A DNA stretch of 64,000 bases from Oceanicaulis sp. BBD 1991-10 (lineage in GTDB: Bacteria; Pseudomonadota; Alphaproteobacteria; Caulobacterales; Maricaulaceae). The notes below the pieces were generated by a model. The model was not told where the DNA came from. It was given only the letters and a program-made list of their open reading frames with translations, and did not search any database. Both the position numbers and the translations under genes were made by a program. Location of the stretch: contig LYSW01000005.1 of the NCBI GenBank assembly GCA_001657295.1, positions 1-64,000 of the forward strand, read 5' to 3'. The number at the start of each line of letters is the position of its first letter. Position 1 is the first letter of the stretch. Shown piece by piece: positions 50,240 to 58,827 of this stretch.

Positions 50240-50687
50240 GCCTCGCCCCCGCACCGTCCTGCGCCTCACCCGACCATGGGAAGATGGCGCGCGTCTGGAT
50301 TGATGCGGACCTCCCAGCCTGTCGGCGGCCTCGCGCAGCGCCGCGTGATTGTCTTCAGCGGTTTTCGCGACCTTGGCGACCGCGCCGGCGACTCCAACGA
50401 CCAGCCCGACGACGGCGCCGGCGAGGGCGCCTTTCGGCCCGGCCAGAAAGCCCTTTTTGGCGCCTTTCGCGGCGCCGGCGATCCCCGCCATCGCTGCAGC
50501 GCCCTTGTCTCAAGGCCTGCCGCGTTTCTTGTCATGCCGCCGACCCGATATATTGGAGGCTGGCGGGCCGGACCAGCGCCAATCCCGAAAGCCGGTGAGC
50601 CCTTAACACCTCCGTGATCAGCCGTGACTTGGCTCCGGCCCGTGCGGCGCCACATTAAGCCTAACGCCATATTCGAGAGCCATCGCC
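50240..50687. other. 448-bp gap after argC holding a probable broken small gene
   Basis: On the plus strand nothing coding is seen. On the minus strand a glycine-zipper ORF occupies 50266-50491 (annotated separately). The last 40 bp before 50688 are the msrA leader. Confidence 0.5.
50266..50491 (-). pseudogene. Glycine-zipper small protein, probable one-base frameshift
   Basis: Starting at 50491 the frame reads MAGIAGAAKGAKKGFLAG, then a hydrophobic Gly/Ala/Val helix (ALAGAVVGLVVGVAGAV) and NHAALREAAD. It then runs on as Arg-rich junk into argC. Removing one base near 50310-50320 instead gives GWEVRINPDARHLPMVG and a stop at 50266, a natural-looking C-terminus clear of argC. So this is either a recently broken gene, a sequencing error or a programmed shift. 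No function is recognised; glycine zippers insert in membranes. Confidence 0.4.
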
Positions 50688-51332
50688 ATGCACCGCCCCT
50701 TGCTCGCCGCCGCCCTGTTCGCCATTTCCGCCGCCGCCTGCGCGCAGGAGGCCGGTCCCTATGTCGCGCCGGCTGAGGCCGACGGCGCCGATTTGCCCGC
50801 GGGTTTGTCCCATGCCGTGTTCGCGTCGGGCTGTTTCTGGTGCACGGAAGCCGATTTTGAGAAGCTGGACGGGGTGGTCGAAGTCGTGTCCGGCTTTGCG
50901 GGCGGGAGCGAACCCAATCCGGGCTATTACGACGTGGTCTACGGCCGCACCGGGCATTCGGAAGCCGCGCGCGTGATCTTCGATCCGGCGGTGGTGAGCT
51001 ATCAGCAGCTTCTCGATCACTACTGGGTCAATGTCGATCCATTCGACCGCGAAGGACAGTTCTGTGACCGTGGCGGCGCCTACGCCCCGCACATCTTCCC
51101 CGTCAACGGCGCCCAGGCCGAGCAGGCGCAGGCCTCCGCTGAGACGGTCGAGGCGCGCTTTGAGCGTGCGGTGGCGGTGGATATCGAGCCGCTGACGACC
51201 TTCTGGCCGGCCGGGGCCGAGCACCAGGACTTCGCGGAGAACCGCCCGCTTCGCTATTCTCGCTATCGTTTCGGCTGCCGCCGCGATCAGCGCCTGATCG
51301 AGATCTGGGGCGAAGACGCGCTCGGGCGCTGA
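50688..51332 (+). CDS. msrA: Exported peptide methionine sulfoxide reductase A
   Basis: 214 residues. The MsrA motif GCFWCTE gives catalytic Cys49, with GFAGGSEPNPGYYDVVYGRTGHSEA and the C-terminal AEHQDFAENRP. A signal peptide (ends near SAAACAQE) places it in the periplasm, unlike most MsrA. It reduces methionine-S-sulfoxide in oxidised proteins. The resolving Cys near the end (FGC) is present. It stands alone, with an epimerase-like gene 33 bp downstream. Confidence 0.92.
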   Translation: MHRPLLAAALFAISAAACAQEAGPYVAPAEADGADLPAGLSHAVFASGCFWCTEADFEKLDGVVEVVSGFAGGSEPNPGYYDVVYGRTGHSEAARVIFDPAVVSYQQLLDHYWVNVDPFDREGQFCDRGGAYAPHIFPVNGAQAEQAQASAETVEARFERAVAVDIEPLTTFWPAGAEHQDFAENRPLRYSRYRFGCRRDQRLIEIWGEDALGR

Positions 51333-51365
51333 GCCGGGCTTCGCCGATCATGCTAACCTCGCGTC

Positions 51366-52265
51366 ATGAACGCGGATGGCGCACGCATATTGCTGATCGC
51401 CGGCAACGGATTTGTCGGACGGGCGGCGGCGCTCGCCTTCGCCGGCGCGGGCGCAATGGTCAGCGTGCTGCATACCGGTTCACGGCCCGCGCCTGAGCAC
51501 CCGCGCATCTCGGACATCCTCGCGCCGCGCGTGCCCGCGCCGATCACGAGGTTTCCGGACGCCGCGATCCGTGCGGCCCAGGGCGCTGCGGCGGTCATTC
51601 ATGTCTACGCCATGGGACAGCCGGATGCGGAGGCCTTCGTCGCCGCCTTTGACGGCCGGGCCCGGCGCTTGGTCCTAATTTCGTCCTGCGACGTCTATCG
51701 CGCCTATGCGCGCTTTATCAGGACCGAGCCGGGACCGCCGGACCCCACGCCCCTGACCGAAAGCTCGGCCTTGCGCGCGCGGCGCCATCCCTACCGTTCC
51801 AGATCGGCGAACGCGCGCGAACTGGAATACTGGTATGACAAGATCGACGCAGAGACCGCGCTGACCGCGGCCGCGGCTTCTGAAACGACCATCCTTCGGC
51901 TCGCCAAGGTTTATGGGCCGGACGGCGATCGCGAGCTGTCGACGGTCTATGGATATGCCGACCATCCCGATTGGCGCTGGACGCATATCCATGTCGCCAA
52001 TCTCGCCGCTGCGATCGTTCGGGCGAGCCTGCATCCGCGCGCGGCCGGCGAGGTGTTCAATGTCGGCGAAGCGGCGACCCCGACCATGGGCGAGCGTCTG
52101 GCGGCCTTGCCGGCCCGCCCCGAGGCGCGGCTGATCGCGGGCGAGTATGACTTCCGGCAGGATATCGCGGTGAGCAGCGCGAAGCTCCGCGACCAGCTCG
52201 GCTTCGAAGATGTCGTCGACGAGACCGAGGCGATGTCGGCGCTGGCGCACTCAATCGAATCCTGA
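51366..52265 (+). CDS. NAD-dependent epimerase/dehydratase-like protein
   Basis: 299 residues. A Rossmann start ARILLIAGNGFVGRAAALAFAGAG, the SSCDVYRAY segment with Ser and Tyr, and RLAKVYGPDGDREL are those of extended SDRs. The usual YxxxK is weak: only ELEYWYDKIDAE is near the expected place, so catalysis is uncertain. Cytoplasmic. The substrate is unknown. Confidence 0.72.
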   Translation: MNADGARILLIAGNGFVGRAAALAFAGAGAMVSVLHTGSRPAPEHPRISDILAPRVPAPITRFPDAAIRAAQGAAAVIHVYAMGQPDAEAFVAAFDGRARRLVLISSCDVYRAYARFIRTEPGPPDPTPLTESSALRARRHPYRSRSANARELEYWYDKIDAETALTAAAASETTILRLAKVYGPDGDRELSTVYGYADHPDWRWTHIHVANLAAAIVRASLHPRAAGEVFNVGEAATPTMGERLAALPARPEARLIAGEYDFRQDIAVSSAKLRDQLGFEDVVDETEAMSALAHSIES

Positions 52266-52328
52266 GGTGCGCGACGGACCCGCCCCGGCCGGACCGTAAG
52301 TCTTCCAGCCAAAGTCAGGGAGGCGGTC

Positions 52329-53372
52329 TTGGCGTTAAATCTCTTCGCGTTTTCGGGCGGCGTCGCCATGGCCTGCGCTCTCGCCGCTTCTGCGCCCGCC
52401 GCGGCGCTGGATTGCGACGCCCTGAAAGCCTTCAATTCCGAACGGGCCGGCGTCAGCCTGGTGATCCTGCGGCGCGGCGAGATCGTCTGCGAGGACTATC
52501 CCAATGGCGGCGCGCTCGACGCGGGATGGGCGCTGGCCAGCGGGACCAAGAGCTTTGTCGGCGTCATCGCCGCCGCTGCGGTCCAGGACGGCCTGCTCAG
52601 CCTGGATGAACGGGTCTCGGAGACGCTGCCGCGCTGGCGTGAGGACGCCAATCTGGCCCAGGTCACCATCGCCGAGCTGTTGAGCCTGACCTCCGGCGCC
52701 GATTTTCCCGGCCACCGCCGTCCCGGGCGTTTGCCGAGCTATGATCAGGCGGTGCAGGTCGCCACAGGCGCCGCGCCGCCGGGCGCGCGCTTTCAATACG
52801 GCTCCGGGCCCTTCCAGGTGTTCGGCGCGGTGATGATGGCCAAGCTTGAAGACGCCGGCCTGGACGCAGATCCGCTCGCCTATCTGCAGCGCCGCGTGCT
52901 GGACCCGGTCGGGATCGAACCCACGCATTGGGCGCGCCGGGCCGGCGATCTGCCGCACCTGCCCGCCGGCGCCAGCTTCACGGCGCGCGATTGGGCGATG
53001 TTCGGCCAATTCATCCTCCAGGGCGGCGTCTGGGAGGGCGAGCGCCTGCTCGACGACCGCGCGCATGCGCGCTTGTTCGAGGGCGCCGCCGCAAACCCGG
53101 CCTATGGCCTGACCTGGTGGCTGGCGGAGCCGGTGGACCCTGAAACGCGCGCCGGGATTCCGCAACTGCGCCGAGCCTCGGATATCTCCGCCTTCGCCGC
53201 CGGCTTGCCCGAGGTCTGGATGGCCGCCGGCGCCGGGCGTCAACGGCTTTATGTGATTCCTGAAGCCGAGCTGGTGATCGTCCGGCAGACCGACCGGGTG
53301 ATGGCCGCGTTGATGGGACGGGCGCCGGAATGGTCGGACGGTGAATTCCTGACGATGGCGCTCGCCGACTAG
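52329..53372 (+). CDS. Exported serine hydrolase, beta-lactamase family
   Basis: 347 residues. A signal peptide (to about residue 26, APAAA) is followed by a penicillin-binding fold with Ser71-Gly-Thr-Lys74 (ASGTKSF) as the SxxK pair, and YGSGPFQ as the second motif. The start is TTG at 52329, with AGGGAGG 5 bases upstream and a good signal peptide after it; no ATG fits. It converges with the glycosyltransferase gene (4-bp overlap). It is distinct in sequence from the serine hydrolase at 36671. Confidence 0.85.
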   Translation: MALNLFAFSGGVAMACALAASAPAAALDCDALKAFNSERAGVSLVILRRGEIVCEDYPNGGALDAGWALASGTKSFVGVIAAAAVQDGLLSLDERVSETLPRWREDANLAQVTIAELLSLTSGADFPGHRRPGRLPSYDQAVQVATGAAPPGARFQYGSGPFQVFGAVMMAKLEDAGLDADPLAYLQRRVLDPVGIEPTHWARRAGDLPHLPAGASFTARDWAMFGQFILQGGVWEGERLLDDRAHARLFEGAAANPAYGLTWWLAEPVDPETRAGIPQLRRASDISAFAAGLPEVWMAAGAGRQRLYVIPEAELVIVRQTDRVMAALMGRAPEWSDGEFLTMALAD

Positions 53373-54928
53373 CGCGACGCGGTTTCGGCGATTTCGGCTT
53401 CAAAGGCCGGCGTGCGCTCCACCGGCCGATAACCCTCGGCGAGGAAGAGCTGGTAGCGGCGCTCGATGCCGCCGCCCAGATCGATGACGATTTCGCCGGC
53501 CGGCTCCATCACCGCGAAGTCGGCCCGCATGACCGGGACTTCGCGCGGACGTTCGGAGACGATCAGGACCGGTCCCTCGACGCCAACAGGCAGCGGCCAG
53601 GCCGCCTCGGCGAAATTGTGCGCGCTGTTCTGGCGCAGCCACATGTAAAGCTGCGCGGGGATGTCCGGTCCATAGCGCTGGGTCTGGTGGAAATCATTGC
53701 GATTGTCGAAGGCGACGATGTCGACGCCGGTCTCGCGCACCACCGTCTCGATCGCCTCCGCCGTCGCCGGCCATTCACGGATGCGTTTAAAGTCGTTGGC
53801 CCGGCCTGCCGCGTCGGTCAGTTGCGGAGAGGCGGCGAAGCTCAAGAAGGCCGCGCCCAGAAGAAAGTGCAGGCCGACCGATCCATAAAGCAGAAAGCGT
53901 CGCCAGTCCGCCCGGTGCGTGAGCAACCAGGCGGTCAACAAGGTTCCCGCGCCGTAGGCCGAGGCGGCCCAATTGGCGTGGGCCCGGCTGATAAAGGCCT
54001 GACCCGCCACGATCACCAGCGCGGGCACGACGAACCCGGCCAGCATCAGGAGCGGGCGCTCCTCCTGGCCGGGACGACTCCGCCGGATGGCGATCACCAC
54101 CGCTGCGATGAGCGTGGCGAACGTGATCGGACCAAAAACGCCGAATTGATCGCCGATGAATTGAAGCAGCTCTTCAAGATTAAACAGCGATCCCTGCCAG
54201 TTCGCGTTCGCCGCCGTATGCGAGACCGTTGCGAACTCGTTTGCTGCATTCCAAAGCAGATTGCCGCTGATGATCGCGCCGAACACGCTCAGGGCCGCGG
54301 CCCCCTGAAGGCTCAGCAGCGCCCGGCGCGCCGGCTTGTCGACCAGAATGGCGATGCCGGTTCCGATCAGGAAATAGACCGTCGCGTATTTCGACAGGAA
54401 GGCCCAACCGGCCGCTGCGCCCAGTGCGATCGCCCACCCCCAATGGGGCCGCTCGCGCAATCGAATGAGGGCATAAAGGCCCAGGCTCCATCCCGCCATC
54501 ATCACCGCGTCGGTGGCGATGATGATTGAGGAGAGCCAGACCGCCGGCATCAGCATCCAGAGCGCAGCCGCCCAGAACCCGGCGCGCGGTCCAAAAAGGC
54601 GGGCCGCGGCAAGCCCCAGAAAACTCGCGCTGACGAGATGCAAAATCGGCGCGGCCAGCCGAACCGCCCAGTCCGCATCGCCGAAGAGCGCGGTGGTGGC
54701 GGCGATCACCCAGGCGATCATCGGAGGTTTGGAGAAATAGCCCCAGTCCAGCGATTGCGACCAGAGCCAGTACTGGGTCTCGTCGGCGTAAAGGCTGTTC
54801 GGGTCGATCATAAGCACGAACAGCCTCAGCGCCGTAAAACCGGCCAGAAGCGCCAGCGCCGCGTTAAACGCCGTGCGCGGATGGTCCAGGCCGGCGGCTG
54901 TCGCGGCGATGTCGGTCCGTGCGGTCAT
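53369..54928 (-). CDS. ArnT-like glycosyltransferase, family 39
   Basis: 519 residues with about eleven membrane helices. The catalytic acidic residues are in LYADETQYWLWSQSLDWGYF, and KPPMIAWVIAATTALFGD follows, as in lipid-linked sugar transferases of the ArnT/PMT group. It moves a sugar from a polyprenyl carrier to lipid A, protein or another acceptor at the periplasmic side. The C-terminal periplasmic domain (about 375-519) is shorter than in ArnT. The ATG at 54928 is the first plausible start. Confidence 0.85.
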   Translation of the reverse strand: MTARTDIAATAAGLDHPRTAFNAALALLAGFTALRLFVLMIDPNSLYADETQYWLWSQSLDWGYFSKPPMIAWVIAATTALFGDADWAVRLAAPILHLVSASFLGLAAARLFGPRAGFWAAALWMLMPAVWLSSIIIATDAVMMAGWSLGLYALIRLRERPHWGWAIALGAAAGWAFLSKYATVYFLIGTGIAILVDKPARRALLSLQGAAALSVFGAIISGNLLWNAANEFATVSHTAANANWQGSLFNLEELLQFIGDQFGVFGPITFATLIAAVVIAIRRSRPGQEERPLLMLAGFVVPALVIVAGQAFISRAHANWAASAYGAGTLLTAWLLTHRADWRRFLLYGSVGLHFLLGAAFLSFAASPQLTDAAGRANDFKRIREWPATAEAIETVVRETGVDIVAFDNRNDFHQTQRYGPDIPAQLYMWLRQNSAHNFAEAAWPLPVGVEGPVLIVSERPREVPVMRADFAVMEPAGEIVIDLGGGIERRYQLFLAEGYRPVERTPAFEAEIAETASR

Positions 54929-55316
54929 GGCGGCTTGATGCGCGCCAATCCCGATCTTGTCAAAACCGCCGCGCGGCGATTCGGAGCTTCACCGTCCGCG
55001 CGTCGACATCGTGGCGAAAATGCAACGCGACGCGATGAGCGCGCCGCGACGGCCGCCCGGGCGATTTGCCGATTGAACGCGGTCATCGCCGGCCTCGCCG
55101 CGTGCGTCCGGCTTGAGACCATTCGATTTCATTAACGAATTGTACGATCCGCGCCGGACGGCTTGATCCGAACTCGGACCAGTTCGATCGCCGGGCGTTG
55201 CAAAAGCTTCACAAATGCGTCACCGAACCGTCAGCCTCGGCCTTTAACGCCCGCGAGCGAAACGTCGTCGCAGTGTCGGCGTTGTCCACCGTTGGTCGAT
55301 TAGGGGGACCACCCAA
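54929..55316. other. 388-bp divergent gap before the second TonB receptor
   Basis: No gene. It holds the dyad CGAACT (55169-55174) with AGTTCG (55181-55186), six bases apart, and an AT-rich stretch near 55125-55145 that may be a promoter. A GTTCA-type near-match at 55074 (TGAACGCGGTCAT) does not fit the regulon motif. Confidence 0.5.
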
Positions 55317-58300
55317 ATGCTCAAGAAGTTTGCCTATGGCGCTTCGATTGCCGCGCTCGCCGCCATGGCGCCGATCGCCGCAGTCCACGCGCAGTCCACC
55401 ACCGCGTCGCTGCGCGGCACCGTTGTCGATGCGTCCGGCGCTCCGGTGTCCGGCGCGTCCGTGACCATCCTTCACGTGCCGACCGGTCAGGTCTCGGTCA
55501 CCACGACCTCCGACAACGGCTCCTTCTTTGAATCCGGTCTTCGTCCTGGCGGCCCCTACACGATCACCGTCACCGCGTCCGGCGCTCAGCCGGAGCGCGC
55601 TGAGGGCGTGCGCCTGTCCACCGGCCAGGTGAACTCCTTCAATGCGACGCTGGGCGTCGCCGGCGCCACCGACGTGATCACCGTCGTGGGCACCGCGATC
55701 CAGTCCGAACTCGGCCTTAACGGCGGCGTCGGCACCGTGTTCGACGCGGCGGACCTGGCGGCTCAGCCGTCCATCCAGCGCGACGTCATCTCCTCGCTGC
55801 TGTCCGATCCGTTCGTGACCACGACGACCTTCTCCGGCCGCGGCCGCTCCAACGGCGTGATCTCGGTCGCCGGCCAGGCGCCGCGCTTCAACGGCTTCGT
55901 GATCGACGGCCTCGCGCAGGGCAATGACTTCGGTCTCGACCAGGGCCTCTTCCCGACCCTGCGTCAGCCGATCTCCATCGACTGGATCGAAGAAGCCTCC
56001 GTGCAGGCGTCTGACTACTCGGTCCTGTCCAGCGGCTTCACCGGCGGTCTCGTCAACGTCGTGACCAAGTCCGGCACCAACGAGTTCGACGGCGGCGCGT
56101 ATTATTATTATCGCGACGACAGCTTCGTCGGCGAGAGCGCGTTCGACACGACCGTGACCAATGACGCGTTTGAAGAAGACGAGTGGGGCGTGTTCCTGGG
56201 CGGTCCGATCGTTGAAGACCGTCTGTTCTTCTTCGCCGGCTATGAAGAAGTCTCCAACACCCGCCCGCTGAATTTCGACTTCCAGGGCGCGGATCCGCAA
56301 ATCTTCGACATCATCCGCGACATCACCCAGAACACGTATAATTACGATCCGGGCGATAAGGGCGACACCTCGGTCGACGAAATCTCCGAATCCTCGCTGG
56401 TGAAGCTGGATTGGGACATCAACGACAACCACCGCCTCACCGTGTCCTGGCAGTCTTCCGAAGACAGCCTGCTGACCAACACCGGCACCTTCCGCTTCCC
56501 GACCGGCTATTATGTGCTGTCCTCCGAGCAGGACGTGTACCGCGCCGAGCTGGTGTCCGACTGGACCGACAACTTCTCCACGACCTTCCGCGTTTCGCGC
56601 AAGGACTATGTGCGCGGCCAGAACTCGCTGGGCGACACGTCCGCGACCGGCACCTCCTTTGGTGAATTCGAGATCGCGGTGGACCCGACCGATCCGTATT
56701 TCGCGGCCAACGGCCTGGACGGCAACGCCCTGCTGGGCGGCGACGACCGCACCTTCACGCTGGGCCCGGACCAGTTCCGTCACCACAACGCCTTTGAAGA
56801 CGAGCGTACGGTCTTCTTCGGCCAGGGCGACTATATCTGGGGCGATCACGTGATCACCTTCGGCGCCCAGTGGGAGCAGTACGACCTGTTCAACATCTTC
56901 GGCCAGCGCTCGCGCGGCCTGTTCGAGTTCGACTCGCTGACCGATTATGTGAACCAGGACGCCTTCGTCACCTATATCAACGCCCAGTCCAACATCTCTG
57001 ACGATGTGGCGGCTGAGTGGGGGTATGAGCAGCTCTCGCTCTTCGTTCAGGACAGCTGGCAGATCCGCCCGGACCTGAACATCAATTACGGCATCCGTTA
57101 TGACCGCATCTACCAGGACGACGTGCCGCCGGCGCCGGAGCCCGTTCCGTCGGGCACCAATGGCGCGCTGCTGTCCTTCCAGGATGTCTACGGCTTCTCC
57201 GGCTCCGACAATCTGGACGGCGTCGACCTGATCCAGCCGCGCTTCGGCTTCGACTGGAACGTCAGTGACCGCCTCGACATCTCCGGCGGCGTCGGCCTGT
57301 ATTCCGGCGGCAACCCGCAGGTCTGGGCGTCGAACAACTTCACCCCGGCGACCTATTTCTCCGGCACGTTCGACACCAATGTCACCGGCGCGGTTCCGAC
57401 CTCGATCCTGACCGACGTCTCGCAGGGCGTGACCCTGGGCGGCGCGGTGCAGAATATCGACGTCTTCGCTCCGGGCTTCGACATGCCGAACGTGCTGCGC
57501 GCCTCGCTGCGTGCGGAATACGAGCTGAACCTGGACCGCTTCGGCCTGGGCGACGGCTATTTCGTGTCGGTCTCGGTGCTGCACTCCGACCGCCGCGAAG
57601 CGCTGATCTGGCGGAACCTGGCGTTTGACCGTCCGGACCTCGACTTCGCGCGCGGCGTCGCGCCGGACGGCCGTCCGATCTATCCGGATCTGGGCGACAT
57701 CCCGGATCTGACCGATCCGGCGAACACGGACAATGACGAGAACACCAACGGGTCCGAATTCCGTCTGCCTGACGCCTTCATCATCGACACCACCGATGGC
57801 GGCTCGGCGACCTCGTTCGCGATCCAGCTCGCCAAGCGGTATGACAATGGCTTCCGCTTCAACTTCGGTTACACCAACACCGATGTCGAAGACCTGCTGG
57901 AGTACACCTCCTCGCGTGCGGTTTCGGCCTGGCGCGGCATTGTCGGCACCGACCGGAACAACCCGACGCTCGGCACCTCGTCCAACGAGATCGAACACAA
58001 GTTCACCCTGCGTCTGGCCTATGAGCGTGATTTCTTCGCCGATCTCACCTCGCAATTCTCGGTCTTCGGCCTGGTCCAGTCCGGCCAGCCTTACAGCTAC
58101 GGCTACAATGTCGGCGGCTCCAACCCGCTGTTCGGCCGTGCGCTGGGCGGCTCGCCGCGTGACGGCGCCGACCTGCTCTATGTCCCGCTCGCCGGTGGTG
58201 ATCCGCGGGTCGAGTTCGAGACCGCGCAGGACGAAGCTGACTTCAACGCGTTCATCGCGGCTGAAGGCCTCGAGCAGTTCCGCGGCGGCTTCGTGCCGCG

Positions 58301-58688
58301 CAACCACGGCCGCTCGCCGTGGACCCAGCGCTGGGACTTCCGCTTCACCCAGGACCTGCCGGGCATCCCCGGCGCGGACCGCTGGGTCGGCGACAACCGC
58401 TTCCAGTTCGTGCTGGACATCGAGAACTTCCCGAACCTGCTCAACGAAGACTGGGGCACCCAGTACAATCGCGGCGGGTCCTTCGGTCGCGTGAGCGCGG
58501 TGTCCGCGGACCTGCGTGAGCTGGCCGGCGGGGAAATCCTCGGTGACAACGAGCCGGGTGAATTCTGTAAGGCGGAAGGCGATTGCCGCTACGTCTACTC
58601 CGGCGTTGTGAACCCCGACAACATTCAGTCGCGGGACCTCAACAACTCGGTCTATCGCATCCGCGTCGGCCTGCGTTACGAGTTCTAA
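55317..58688 (+). CDS. Large TonB-dependent receptor with carboxypeptidase-regulatory-like domain (Oar-like)
   Basis: 1123 residues. A signal peptide (ends near AVHAQ) precedes an Ig-like regulatory domain (SLRGTVVDASGAPVSGASV, about 28-115), then a plug (FVTTTTFSGRGRSNG, VNVVTKSGTNEFDGG) and a very long beta barrel ending VYRIRVGLRYEF. This matches the Oar/TonB group that handles large or oligomeric substrates. The start at 55317 follows GGGGGA. It is followed by its own terminator and a PhoD gene. Substrate unknown; phosphorus-containing nutrients are possible from context. Confidence 0.92.
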   Translation: MLKKFAYGASIAALAAMAPIAAVHAQSTTASLRGTVVDASGAPVSGASVTILHVPTGQVSVTTTSDNGSFFESGLRPGGPYTITVTASGAQPERAEGVRLSTGQVNSFNATLGVAGATDVITVVGTAIQSELGLNGGVGTVFDAADLAAQPSIQRDVISSLLSDPFVTTTTFSGRGRSNGVISVAGQAPRFNGFVIDGLAQGNDFGLDQGLFPTLRQPISIDWIEEASVQASDYSVLSSGFTGGLVNVVTKSGTNEFDGGAYYYYRDDSFVGESAFDTTVTNDAFEEDEWGVFLGGPIVEDRLFFFAGYEEVSNTRPLNFDFQGADPQIFDIIRDITQNTYNYDPGDKGDTSVDEISESSLVKLDWDINDNHRLTVSWQSSEDSLLTNTGTFRFPTGYYVLSSEQDVYRAELVSDWTDNFSTTFRVSRKDYVRGQNSLGDTSATGTSFGEFEIAVDPTDPYFAANGLDGNALLGGDDRTFTLGPDQFRHHNAFEDERTVFFGQGDYIWGDHVITFGAQWEQYDLFNIFGQRSRGLFEFDSLTDYVNQDAFVTYINAQSNISDDVAAEWGYEQLSLFVQDSWQIRPDLNINYGIRYDRIYQDDVPPAPEPVPSGTNGALLSFQDVYGFSGSDNLDGVDLIQPRFGFDWNVSDRLDISGGVGLYSGGNPQVWASNNFTPATYFSGTFDTNVTGAVPTSILTDVSQGVTLGGAVQNIDVFAPGFDMPNVLRASLRAEYELNLDRFGLGDGYFVSVSVLHSDRREALIWRNLAFDRPDLDFARGVAPDGRPIYPDLGDIPDLTDPANTDNDENTNGSEFRLPDAFIIDTTDGGSATSFAIQLAKRYDNGFRFNFGYTNTDVEDLLEYTSSRAVSAWRGIVGTDRNNPTLGTSSNEIEHKFTLRLAYERDFFADLTSQFSVFGLVQSGQPYSYGYNVGGSNPLFGRALGGSPRDGADLLYVPLAGGDPRVEFETAQDEADFNAFIAAEGLEQFRGGFVPRNHGRSPWTQRWDFRFTQDLPGIPGADRWVGDNRFQFVLDIENFPNLLNEDWGTQYNRGGSFGRVSAVSADLRELAGGEILGDNEPGEFCKAEGDCRYVYSGVVNPDNIQSRDLNNSVYRIRVGLRYEF

Positions 58689-58723
58689 GAACTCCTAACG
58701 TGAGCCGAACGGCTTAAGTCGAG

Positions 58724-58760
58724 GGGGCGGCGCTTTTTCAAGCGCCGCCCCTTTTTCTTT
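58724..58760 (+). terminator. Intrinsic terminator after the large TonB receptor
   Basis: GGGGCGGCGC and GCGCCGCCCC with a TTTTTCAA loop, followed by TTTTTCTTT. Strong rho-independent terminator, 35 bp after the stop. Confidence 0.95.
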
Positions 58761-58827
58761 GTCTCAACCGTTCGCGGGCCCAAGCGCCCATCCTCTGGTT
58801 TGTGCGACTTGCATGGGAGTCCCCGCC

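Noticed and set aside
55074-55086. Fifth copy of the regulon dyad
   Set aside because: TGAACGCGGTCAT matches only one half; the GTTCA half is missing.
55317-58688. Carboxypeptidase, because of the N-terminal domain
   Set aside because: Only the regulatory Ig-like domain is present; there is no zinc carboxypeptidase catalytic domain, and the rest is a plug and barrel.
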